The notes under the pieces are model-generated. The model saw only the letters and a list, made by a program, of their open reading frames with translations. It searched no databases and was not told where the DNA came from. Positions 11,000-23,100 of a stretch of 64,000 nt of DNA are shown piece after piece. Position 1 is the stretch's first letter; each line of letters begins with the position of its first letter. Source of the DNA: Bolinopsis microptera (lineage: Eukaryota > Ctenophora > Tentaculata > Lobata > Bolinopsidae); contig NC_087084.1 of the NCBI RefSeq assembly GCF_026151205.1, forward strand, positions 10,691,453 to 10,755,452. The letters run 5' to 3'. The position numbers and the translations under genes were made by a program.

Positions 11000-11383
11000 A
11001 TGTCTAGAACCGATGTTACCAATGTTCCAAAATGTTCCAATTTTTGCACAATAATCCTCCTGAGAATCCAGATTTTTGGAACATGGGCACATCGAAGTAT
11101 TGGTTGTATTTAAGTGCTGGGAAGCCTCAATTCGGTTTTCTAAGATGGATATAGGTAAAAACTAGGTCTAAGAGCCATCAAAAGTCAAATAACATTACCC
11201 AGGTTCATGGAATGAACGAAAATGAACAAAAATGAAAATTTTCCTTAAAGCGCTCAGAATGGTAAGAAAATGGTGGCAAAGAGTCAATATTTTCGTCCAA
11301 CAGAGTCTTAAAGTTGCATTCAGAATTATGTACAATTAGCACACGTACCTCCAAGAGAAGGCAGAAATTATTTTATTGGGCAA

Positions 11384-11668
11384 CTATTTTGGTTTTAATA
11401 ATCCCCCAATATATTGATATAAATTTTTGACATCATTAGCTGTATTTGTTCGTTGAGGGATGAAGGTTGCAGGTGAAAGGGTTGGTTGAGCGGCGCGAGG
11501 TAGGTTGCTGGTGAAGGGGTTGGTTGCGTTAGGTAGGCTGGTGGTGAATGAGTTGGTTGAGGGTTGAAGGTTGCTGGTGAAGGGGTTGGTTGAGTGAGGT
11601 GGACTGCTGGTGCTTCTTTGAACTGGTAGATAAAGAGGTAGGCTCATCAATTTAGTGAAGGGATTCAT
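11384..11668 (-). CDS. Doubtful 94-codon ORF with NPF-type repeats
   Basis: An ATG-to-stop frame between the opposed 330-bp arrays encodes a Ser/Thr/Pro-rich peptide with repeated TNPFTSNL units (three NPF motifs) ending GGLLKPK. NPF tripeptides bind EH domains in endocytic adaptors, so an adaptor exon is conceivable. The repeat comes from a short DNA minisatellite, there is no recognised domain and no neighbouring exon. I regard it as more likely non-genic. Confidence 0.2.
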   Translation of the reverse strand: MNPFTKLMSLPLYLPVQRSTSSPPHSTNPFTSNLQPSTNSFTTSLPNATNPFTSNLPRAAQPTLSPATFIPQRTNTANDVKNLYQYIGGLLKPK

Positions 11669-13481
11669 TGTCGTTGTAGTTGTTGTGGTTAACAGAGAGG
11701 GAAAATGATTTGTATAACTTAATTATCTATTTATTCTCTTCTTATTCATCAACAAGCTTGCTAAGTTAATCCTATTGCTGATGACCTGATCTGATCTTAC
11801 GCCTCTACATCCGATCACACCAAATAAGATCGGAGAACCTTGCTACGCTCGGATCACCTTATTCAGATCACATCTTTATTTGCTTCCACACATCTATTAC
11901 ACGAAGTGATGTGATACAATAGGGTGTACATTGTGTGACTGTCTGACTGTTTATGGAATCACTGCATGCCCAGAACCGATACGAGGGGTGCAGAATACCG
12001 AACCATCTTAACAGTACAGTAAATGAATAGTCTGTTGATTGGCCTTATGACTCTTTCGTAAACTCTTTGGAATTGCTCAGAGCGGTTTAAAATTGGTCGG
12101 AAAGTGTTTGTATTGGTCCTAAGACCACTCGAATTGGAACATTTTGGAACATTGGTAACATCGGTTCTAGACATGCAGTGATTCCCAAACTTGGTTTGAG
12201 TGGTCCTAGGACCAATATAAACACTTACCGACCAATTTTAAACCGTTCTGAGAATTTTAAGGACATATATCCATTTTTGTTCATTTTCGTTCATTCCATG
12301 AACCTGGGTAATGTTATTTGAGTTTTGATGGTTCTTAGGCCTAGTTTTTACCTATATCCATCTTAAAAAACCGAATTGAGGCTTCCCAGCACTTAAATAC
12401 AGCCAATACTTCGATGTGCCCATGTTCCAAAAATCTGGATTCTCAGGAGGATTATTGTGCAAAAATTGGAACATTTTGGAACATTGGTAACATCGGTTCT
12501 AGACATGCAGTGATTCCCAAACTTGGTTTGAGTGGTCCTAGGACTAATATAAACACTTTCCGACCAATTTTAAACCGTTCTGAGCATTTTTAGGACAATA
12601 TTCATTTTTGTTCATTTTCGTTCATTCCATGAACCTGGGTAATGTTATTTGAGTTTTGATGGCTCTTAGGCCTAGTTTTTACCTATATCTATCTTAGAAA
12701 ACCGAATTGAGGCTTCCCAGCACTTAAATACAGCCAATACTTCGATGTGCCCATGTTCCAAAAATCTGGATTCTCAGGAGGATTATTGTGCCAAAATTGG
12801 AACATTTTGGAACATTGGTAACATCGGTTCTAGACATGCAGTGATTCCCAAACTTGGTTTGAGTGGTCCTAGGACTAATATAAACACTTTCCGACCAATT
12901 TTAAACCGTTCTGAGCATTTTTAGGACAATATTCATGTTTGTTCATTTTCGTTCATTCCATGAACCTGGGTAATGCTATTTGAGTTTTGATGGCTCTTAG
13001 GCCTAGTTTTTACCTATATCCATCTTAGAAAACCGAATTGAGGCTTCCCAGCACTTAAATACAGCCAATACTTCGATGTGCCCATGTTCCAAAAATCTGG
13101 ATTCTCAGGAGGATTATTGTGCCAAAATTGGAACATTTTGGAACATTGGTAACATCGGTTCTAGACATGCAGAGATTCCCAAACTTGGTTTGAGTGGTCC
13201 TAGGACTAATATAAACACTTTCCGACCCATTTTAAACCGTTCTGAGCATTTTTAGGACAATATTCATTTTTGTTCATTTTCGTTCATTCCATGAACCTGG
13301 GTAATGTTATGCTACTTTCGATGGCCCCTAGACCTAGCTTGCAAATATATCCATCATTTACAATTATTTTTGGCACTATTTAGAGCTCATTAGGGCAAAT
13401 AAATGCATGGCACACTTTTGGCACAATTTTGGCACATGTTCCAAAAATGTTCCAAAAATGTTCCAAAAATCTGGATTCATC

Positions 13482-14120
13482 AACTCGGTCGTAGCCAGAG
13501 TTTACACGTTTTTGGGATTGCTATTCGCATTCTTTACAGGCACACGCCTCAGAAGTATTTAAACTCTAATTAACATCATGGCGAATAAATGAAACTCACA
13601 ATTGCAACGGTAATCATTTTCCAAAAGAATCATTCATTAAAAACGTATCATTCTTTAAAAACTATTCAAAATTAGCTCAGTCTATACAAAAATAAATGAT
13701 CGGTTGATATACTGAATAGCTGTGAATTACTTTATTTATACACCGAGAACCAAATGATATAATAGTATTATCGGAGAAGGTGACATTTTCTCGTTTAACA
13801 AAAACGTCACAGTAAAATTTCCAAGTGGATGTCATTCAAAGAGTAGGCATTTACAAATCACATTACATATTTTTGATCTAATAATAATAGATCCTGCAAT
13901 TCAATGTAAATTTATTAAACTGAACTTAACAGCAACGCAAATATCATCAATAATACAAATCAGTACTGTTTATTCTCACTGGTGTCCAATTTATTCAACT
14001 GAACAAGAGGCGAACTGAAATCCCTTTCTTTTTTTGTAAAACTCTTACAAAAACGGCCCAATGATTTTAGAAATACTGTAACATAACAGAATCAAAGTAA
14101 CATCAGCTCAATTAAAATAT
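13482..14120 (-). other. Probable 3' UTR and flank of the WIP gene
   Basis: No ORF. On the minus strand AATAAA occurs at 13995-13990, 126 bases past the stop codon, with further copies at 13974-13969 and 13736-13731. Any of these could terminate the WIP transcript. Confidence 0.45.
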
Positions 14121-17100
14121 CTATCTAGGGGGTGGGGGTGGAGGGGGGTTCACTCGCGAGGGAGGTGGTGGGGGTTGGGAGCGAGGGATAGGGGGTGGTC
14201 CCCCTCTCGGTACTGGAGGGCCTCTAGAGTTCGGAGGAGGTGGGGCCCGGCCCCCAGTGGATGGAGGTCCCCTGTTAGATGGGGGCGGTGCTGGAGGTCC
14301 TCTACTAGAAGGGGGCGGTACAGGGGCCCCCCTGTTTGAGGATGGTCCTCTAGTTAAGGGGGGTGCAGGGGCGGGAGCCCCCCTTCCAGGGGTTGAAGGT
14401 AGAGGTCTGGTGTTACTTGCCATGTTCTGTGGTAAACCACTCCGTTCTTTAGCTTGCTTCCGTCTTGTGCTCCGTCCTAATGACAGGAACAGTGTTACAT
14501 TACAATAGCAGTGTATCAGTGTTACTATTGTAATGTAACAGTGTTACATTAAATAGCAGTGTAACTATTGTAATGTAACAGTGTTGCATTACAATAGCAG
14601 TGTAACAGCTGTTTGTGCTTTAATAGTTAGTATTGTAAAACTGGTCACAGTGTTATTATGTGGTATTATAATGTAACTTCCTAGCGACTGCGGGATTTGT
14701 GTTTATTTACATTTGTTTGTTTAGCAAGTGTTTACACAACTATTATATACACATTGTTTACATACACACTTTTTATATACACACTTGCACTGTTTGCACA
14801 CACCCAAACACCTATAAACACCTATAAACACCTGTAAACACCTGTAAACACCTACATGTCCCGGATCCCCACATTTTATCACACAATGCCTCTGTGTTCC
14901 TGCACTCAGCAGGTGTGGTAGTATCACATGACTTTACAAGTACTTAGATTACATTACACATCTCGTATTACCAGGAACTTCATTACAGGACATGAGCAGA
15001 CATTTAGCTTACCCTGCACATACTTAACATTCTTTAGGCACACAAAGCGAACAATTCCTACACAGCCCCCTCTCATTATTGAGATTAACCAGTAACCAGT
15101 AACCATTAACCAGTAACCAGTAACCAGTAACCAGCTATATGAAATAAATAATAGTTTGCAATTCAGCAAAGTTATTCTGCTTTACAACAGTTCGATTTAC
15201 TTTACTCAGCGATTTTGACCAAAAGTTATGAGAGCTACAATTGACAACAGGCAAAGACCCCTTACAGCGCAATGTTAAAAGTAACTAAAGTTACAACTGT
15301 TACCATGGTAAAAATTGTAACCATGGTACCAGTTGTAACCATGACGTAACAATTGTAACCATGACGTAACAATTGTAACCATGACGTAACAATGACGACA
15401 CGTTTAATCTTACAAAATTTAATTTTCTCGTCTTTCTTGCCTCCTCATTGACTTCGCTGTAAGGTTTTGTTAAAATAAAATTATTTAGTGACTCATATTG
15501 CATATTTTATATAGGGATATTTTCAAGCAACATGTACAGCTTACGGCCGCTAAACTGCTGTTTTTATTGAGGTTTTATGGAATGTAAAATGTTGAGGGCA
15601 ATATAGAAAAGTCCCGTGTGCATGTATGTAACTGTAATGTTAAAGAAATATGCAGCCCACTGACAGAGTCAGATCTTTCACTGCTATTTCATGGCAATAC
15701 ATTCATATAAAACAATGATCTAATATGAAAACAACTCGACTAGTATAGAACCTGCGCCTTTTATGAAATCAACGTTCCTATCATAGTTTTAAACTTTAGT
15801 AACACTAAAAATAAGTATATATGAGAACCGCGAGCTCATCAAACATTAAAGTGAGTAATTTTAAAGGATGAGGGGACCTTAGAAAAAGTTTTTTTCTCGT
15901 GCAAATCATATTATTACATTAATCGTAAAAACCACTTTAGTGAAATCCGCAAAGTTGTATTTCATTCGCGCGCCGAGATATCCAGCCAAAACAATTTGAA
16001 CCTGTGACGTCAATTATGTGAGTTGCTCTGATCCGCGCATATAGAAATACAGGTAAAATGAGCGTGCGGGCTGACTAAATTACTAATTAAGAATACATAA
16101 ACAATTTACAATACTAACAAGCCTATAACCAATGGAGAGGAGACTTTTTATGACCGGTTGAAAAAAGAATTATCACCCTACGATAACCATGAGCCGAGAT
16201 ACACCTGAAATAAGATTGAAGTCACACAGAAAGGCATGTAAATTATGTATATTTATAGCTCCCAACGTAACACCTAGCAACTCCCTGTATCGTACCACAG
16301 TTGATATATCAACATGTCATATCAACACAACACGGTCCTAATAAAAACGGATCGGGTAGGTATGAAATGCATGTCTTCATTCCAGTTGGACAAGCACCAA
16401 GCACCAAGCTTTTAAGTTCTAACTCACTATGTGACACTATTTATAACGTAAGCAAGATTTGCAACTATTACACCAAGCAATATTATACCAAGCATAGCAG
16501 ACGAACACATCCACATTCGTTACGCTTTACACTCAAGTCACAGCAAACTAAAACGGTAAATTATAAATGAGTGTACAACTAAAGGCCGGTACACGCGCAG
16601 TGCCAAACCGCACGTGCGCACTCAGATAGGACTAGAGGCGCCAAGGGCCAGCTAGTAAAATGTATTCTACTACATCATACATTCAATCGATTTTTAGATC
16701 TTCTGTTGCGGCGCTTTGCTGTCTTAAAAGTTTGTTCATTTGAAAGCTTTTTCACTATAAATATAAAGAGTGTCTTTATACATCCAATTATAAGCCACCC
16801 ATATTTTAAACTGTACTTTCATCTGGCATTTATATTTGGTTTTTGATCAATTATCATATTTCAATGTACAAATAAGATACTATAATTCATTGAGATAATA
16901 ATGTTAGGTAATGTTGAATACAGTTACAATACATTGCATATAAGTACCATTATAAAACTATCACCCTAGCTCTATACTTGGAGCAGGCTTTGACATCCTT
17001 GTTAGCCGCTCGTCTAGCAGGACTTGCTTGCTGGGCTTAGGAGTGCCGTGAAATGTCTTAGGAATCGGCTTACGGATGTATTCGTGAGTATACAGCGGCG

Positions 17101-20100
17101 GTTTGTCGTCCCTCTTGACGTAATAAAATACATTCCTTTATTCTTGTATAAAGAAATATGCCGATTTTTAATTGTGTCCATATCGGGTTTCAAACAAGTC
17201 AAAACAAAATAGCAGTTTGTGGTTTAGTTAGCGGATGCTACTTATCTTAGCTATTTATAAATAGAAATACCTACTACAACTACAAGAAAGCCTTTCTGAG
17301 TTACATTTAACTATTAAAGAGAATTATTCGTAACTTAGACTAATTCAGTGCAACCAAAGATACCGCTCTCGCAAACGCCAAAGGTAACACGACGTAAGTA
17401 AAACAGAACAGGACAAAATGTTGACACGAGCGAAGGGTGTGCGCGCACGCACGTTGGTCTTACACATAATTGACGTCACAGCCCAAAATTGCTATCAGCC
17501 AATAGGAGCGCGGCGTGATATTGCACGAATTATCGATTTCACAGTCCGGCGTATTTTTTGATTCTACACACTTTCACAGGACTTAAACGCGAATATTTGA
17601 AAGTAAATTCTAAGGTCCCCTCATCCTTTAACCTGCCAAATATTTAAAATGTTACTAAATCGCGAAAGTCAAAAGCTTCAATGTTTTAAGTCTCTTACTG
17701 TGAATATTTAACTAAGTTAGTGGTAGAACTTAAACACAAAGTTACAAGGAACTTGGCAGATTGTTACAGTTAGTGGTGAGTGATTAGTACTTGTAGCAAT
17801 TATACAAATTTAAACTATATGTTATATGTTTTCTTACAACAGTAGAAAAGATAAATCTCTTTTTGTGTAGGTTTTAGAATTCTTCTCCATCTCAGGGACC
17901 GAATTCATTTGACAAAAACATATACATTATACATTATACATAATGTATAAAGTATAATATGTAATATTATGTAGGGACTATATGTACCACTATATGCTAT
18001 TCTTAACTGAAGAGAGACCCACTAGCCTAATTAATACCACATTGTGAGTAATCATTCATTAAAAGCAATTAAACGAGTCTGAATCTGAATATTATCGTAT
18101 TATAAACTAATTTCAACCATAATCCTCGTGTGTAAACTATAGAGGACAATAAACAGTAAAATGTGCAGTTTAAGTTAAATTTGCTCTTTTTTTTCTTTTC
18201 AATGAAAGGGAATTCTAAAATTGATTGCAGATTTACTATTCCAACTGTCTTATTAAATGTAGCTTAAATGAATTTCATGCAGAATCTAAACATAATGGGA
18301 GAAACAACAAACTAATAGAAGAAAAGAATTACAAACATTACGGTTGGAATGTACTACCAATGTACAAGTAATGTACTACCAATGTACAAGTAATGTACTA
18401 CCAATGCAATGTACAAGTAATGTACAAGTAGTAATGTGATAGTATGAATATTAACCATGGTAACATACCTCTAATAGTAGCGTCCTTGCTGGGGTATGTT
18501 TTAGGGCTCGGCACGTACATATCAGGTTGAGGTATTTCTGTTCTGAAATTGAAGCGGGACTCCCAATCGGCTGGTTCCTTGCGAGGAGGAGGCGGCGGGG
18601 CCGGGGCTACCATAGCACCTGGGAGATAGGCTAGTGTTACGTTAGATTATCATGATTATATGAATTTTGTGAGTGCCTATCTTATATGTTTTACAGGCTC
18701 TGAAGATGTAGTTTATTTACAATAATATACAATACTGTGTGCTTCCCTTTGTGTCCAAATGTAACCTAAGCAGCATTTAACTGAAAACATGAACGGTCGC
18801 TACAAAATATGATCACTACAAAATATGACGGCCACGCTGCCTAGGTCGCTACAAAATATGCCGGCCACGCTGCCTAGGTCGCTACAAAATATGACGCTGC
18901 TGCCTAGGTCGCTACAAAATATGACGCTGCTGCCTAGGTCGCTACAAAATATGACGCTGCTGCCTAGGTCGCTACAAAATATGATGGCCACGATGCTGCC
19001 TAGGTCGCCACAAAATATGACGCTGCTGCCTAGGTCGCTACAAAATATGACGGCCACGCTGCCTAGGTCGCTACTAAATATGATGGCCACGCTGCCTAGG
19101 TCGCTACAAAATATGACGCTGCTGCCTAGGTCGCTACAAAATATGACGGCTACGCTGCCTAGGTCGGGGGGGGGGGGGGCCAATGACTACCAATGGAGAC
19201 TTTTGGGGACTAATGGGGACTAAAAATCATGGGGACTAGAGGTCAACTCGTTGACGTAATTCACCATTTGTCCCCATAAGTCCCCAGAATTTTTGACAGT
19301 TATTTATGGTTTCCAAGTTAGTTTAATAACGATACGATCGAGATGTTTTTTCCAAGATAAGAGTAGGATAAATCTGACTTAAAAGTAAAATGATAAGCCC
19401 GGTTGTAATGTGTTCTACCACTGTACAAGTCAGTTCAGATAGAGGTAAATTGAAGTTTAGCTCTCGTGAAGGTAGAAGTAGCCGACTCGCTGAACTATCT
19501 GAATCTTATAATCGAATGAAAAATCATGAATTAACCCTTCGACTTACCCTCCTAATACACTTAAAGATGTTAGATGATGGGTGAATGAGTATTTATAACA
19601 GCCGTTCTGTGAACAGACTTGGTGATCTTTATTTTAAGGGGGGGGGGGGGGGGGTGACATGTCTCCAATGTCTCCATTGTCTTTTTTGAAAAGATAGGGT
19701 GCAGAGACATGTCCTGGAGACATTGGAAACATTGGAGACACAGCTTTTGGAGACATTGGAGACATTGGAGACATTGGGGACATTTGAGATATTGGAGACA
19801 AAGCTTTTGGAGACATTGGAGACATTGGAGACACTGGAGACGTAGATGTATGATTGGAGAAAGAGGAGGATCTAGGAGGAGGATGACCCAGGAGGAGGAC
19901 TCAGGAGGAGAAGGAGGAGGATGAGGACTCAGGAAGAGGACTCAGGAGGACTGAGAAGGAGGAGGACTGAGGATGGTTGTGGAGGATGGCTGAGGAGGAC
20001 CCAGGAGGATGACTGAGGAGGAGGATCTAGGAGGAGAAGGACCCAGGAGGAGGACCCAGGAGGAGGACTCAGGAGGAGGAGGAGGAGGACTCAGGAGGAG

Positions 20101-23100
20101 GACTCAGGAAGAGGACTGAGGAGGACAGAGAAGGAGGAGGACTGAGGAGTACTGAGGAGGATGGCTGAGGAGGATGACTGAGGAGGATGACCGAGAGGGA
20201 GGAGGAGGAGAAGAAGGACTGAGGAGAAGGAGAAGGACCTAGGAGGATGAGGACCCAGGAGGAGGACTCAGGAGGAGGACTCAGGAGGAAGAGGAAGAGG
20301 ACTCAGGAGGACTGAAAAGGAAGAGGACTGAGGAGGAGGAGGACTGAATAGGAGGAGGAGGGGGACTGGGGGAGGACTGAGGATGAAGAAGACTGACGAG
20401 AAGGATGAGGAGGAGGACTGAGGACTGAGGAGGATGAAGAGGAGGAAGACCCAGGAGGAGGAGGGATGAGGACTGAGGAGGACTGAGGAGGATGGCTGAG
20501 GAGGATGGCTGAGGAGGATGACTAAGGAGGATGACTGAGAGGGAGGAGGAGGAAGAGGACTGAGGAGGAGTAGGACTGAGGAGGAGAAAGAGGAGGACCT
20601 AGGAGGAGGTGGACCCAGAAGGAGGACTCAGGAGGAGGAGGAGATCTCAGGAAGAGGACTGAGGAGGACTGAGAAGGACTGAGGAGGAGAAGGAGAAGGT
20701 GGAGGAACTAAGAGGAGGATGAACCAGGAGGAGGAATCAGGAGGAGGACTTAGGAGGAATGAGAAGGAGGAGGACTCAGGAGAACTGATGAGGAGGAGGA
20801 GGAGGACTGAATAGGAGGAGGAGGGGGACTGGGGAGGACTGAGGAGGAGGAGGACTGACGAGAAGGATGAGGAGGAGGACTGAGGACTGAGGAGGATGAA
20901 GAGGAGGAAGACCCAGGAGGAGGAGGGATGAGGACTGAGGAGGACTGAGGAGGATGGCCGAGGAGGATGGCTGAGGAGGATGGCTGAGAGGGAGGAGGAG
21001 GAAGAGGACTGAGGAGGAGGAGTAGGACTGAGGAGGAGAAAGAGGAGGACCTAGGAGAAGGAGGACCCAGAAGGAGGACCCAGAAGGAGGAGGAGATCTC
21101 AGGAAGAGGACTGAGGAGGACTCAGAGGGAGGAGGACTCAGGAGTACTGAAGAGGATGACTGAGGCGGAGGAGGAGAAGGAGAAAGACTGAGGAGGAGAA
21201 GGAGAAGGTGGAGGAACTAAGAGGAGGAGGACTCAGGATGAGGACTTATGAGGAATGAGAAGGAGGAGGACTGAGGAGAACTAAGGAGGAGGAGGAGGAC
21301 TGAATAGGAAGAGGAGGGGGACTGGGGAGGACTGAGGAGGAGGAGGAATGACGAGAAGGATGAGGAGGAGGACTGAGGACTGAGGAGGAAGAGGAGGAGG
21401 ATGAAGAGGAGGAGGATGAAGAGAAGGAAGAAGACCCAGGAGGAGGAGGACTGAAGAGGAGGATGAGGATGAGGACTGAGGAGGAGGAGGAGGACTGAGG
21501 AGGACTGAGGAGGATGGCTGAGGAGGATTACTGAGAGGGAGGAGGAGGAGGACTGAGGAGGAGGAAGAGAAGGACTGAGGAGGAGAAGGAGGAGGACCTA
21601 GGAGGAGGAGTACTGATGAGGAGGACTGATGAGGATGGCTGAGGAGGATGGCTGAGGAGGATGGCTGATGAGAATGACTGAGGAGGATGACTGAGAGGGA
21701 GGAGGAGGAGGAGGAGAAGGACTGAGAAGGAGGAGGAGAAGGAGGAGGACCTAGGAGGAGGAGGACTCAGGAAGAGGAGGAGGACTCAGGAGGAGGACTT
21801 ACAAGGAGGAGGACTGAGGAGAACTGAGGAGGAGGATGAGGACTGAATAGGAGGAGGATGGGGACTTGGGGAGGACTGAGGAGGAGGGGGACTTGGGGAG
21901 GACTGATGAGGAGGAGGAAGACTGACGAGAAGGATGAGGAGGAGGACTGAGGAGGAGGACTGATGATCGAGGAGGAAGAGGAGGATGATGAAGAGGAGTA
22001 GGAGGACCCAGGAGGAGGAGGACCCAGGAGGTCCGGAGGAGGAACCAGGAGGAGGACCAAGGTCCCAGGAGGAAGACTCAGGAGGAGGAGAACGACACTG
22101 GCAAGCACTCTTTTGTGAATATTTCCATAAATGATCGTCAAAAACAAAAGAAACCAATGCCAATTTCAAATTACTGAGCATATCATTTCAGACAAATAAA
22201 TACAAAAGTAATAAGAAAAATTGATAATGCGTTCATTTTCCTTGCGCTACAACTCGTGTTACTAGATCAATCTGATAAAATAAGCGTATAATATATATGC
22301 AATATGTCTACTCAATGTTGTCATTGGTAGTCGCCCCCGCCCCCTCCCCTAATTTACCTGAGGTACTCTAACAGCCCTCAAGTAGCTCCCAAGAAGTCAG
22401 GAATGTCCAGTGACCATTTATAAATATTCTAGACTTCAGTCTTGAGAAGTTTACGATCTGGTCTGGAGAAGCCAGATTTTTTGAAATCTAAATGGGGACT
22501 AATGGAGACTTTTGGGGACTAATGGGGACTAAAAATCATGGGGACTCGGGGTAAAATCGTTGACGTAATTCCCCAAGTCCCCAAAAGTAGTCATTGGCCC
22601 CCCCCCCCCTAGGTCGCTACTAAATATGACACTGCTGCCTAGGTCGCTACAAAATATGACGCTGCTGGCTAGGTCGCTACTAAATATGACGCTGCTGCCT
22701 AGGTCGCTACTAAATATGACGCTGCTGGCTAGGTCGCTACTAAATATGACGCTGCTGCCTAGGTCGCTACAAAATATGCCGGCCACGCTGCCTAGATCGC
22801 CACTAAATATGACAGCCACGCTGCCTAGGTCGCTACTAAATATGACACTGCTGCCTAGGTCGCTACTAAATATGACGCTGCTGCCTAGGTCGCTACAAAA
22901 TATGATGGCTACGCTGCCTAGGTCGCTACTAAATATGACACTGCTACCTAGGTCGCCACAAAATATGACGCTGCTGCCTAGGTCGCTCCTAAATATGACG
23001 CTGCTGCCTAGGTCGCTACTAAATATGACGCTGCTGCCTAGGTCGCTACTAAATATGACGCTGCTGCCTACGCTTGTTACAGATGAGTGTAGGATTGTTA

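Larger units (their letters stand above)
8718..13481. mobile_element. Composite element of about 330-bp units arranged as opposed arrays
   Basis: An about 300-337-bp unit (landmarks GGAACATGGGCACATCGAAG, AGTGCTGGGAAGCCTCAATT, CATGTCTAGAACCGATGT) occurs in + orientation near 8736, 9030, 9365 and 11076. Four units run in - orientation from about 12131 to 13481. The outer ends are themselves inverted: GATGAATCCATAAATTTGGA at 8718 matches the complement of the right end at 13460-13481. The two arms flank about 870 bases (11257-12130) with unrelated sequence and unit fragments. No transposase is seen. The structure fits a fold-back or non-autonomous DNA element with amplified subterminal units. 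I found no convincing target duplication. Confidence 0.65.
19166..22609. mobile_element. G-run-capped inverted-repeat element with polypurine core
   Basis: The left end is G14 followed by CCAATGACTACC and GGGGACTAAT repeats; the right end is the inverse, GTAGTCATTGG then C12 (22587-22609). The flanks are TAGGTC on both sides (19160-19165 and 22610-22615), as a 6-bp target duplication, although the surrounding minisatellite contains this hexamer in every unit. Both subterminal arms share GGGGACTAATGGGGACTAAA and TTGACGTAATT. The interior holds a second G17-capped end at 19638 and about 2.2 kb of AGG/GAC-rich purine DNA. No coding potential. Confidence 0.6.

Noticed and set aside
14257-14508. 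Gly-rich + strand ORF over the last WIP exon
   Set aside because: Complement of the proline-coding exon.
18800-19223. ORFs on both strands reading DLGSSVIFCS or LPRSLQNMT repeats
   Set aside because: Pure product of a minisatellite whose unit is mostly a multiple of three; no non-repeat coding context.
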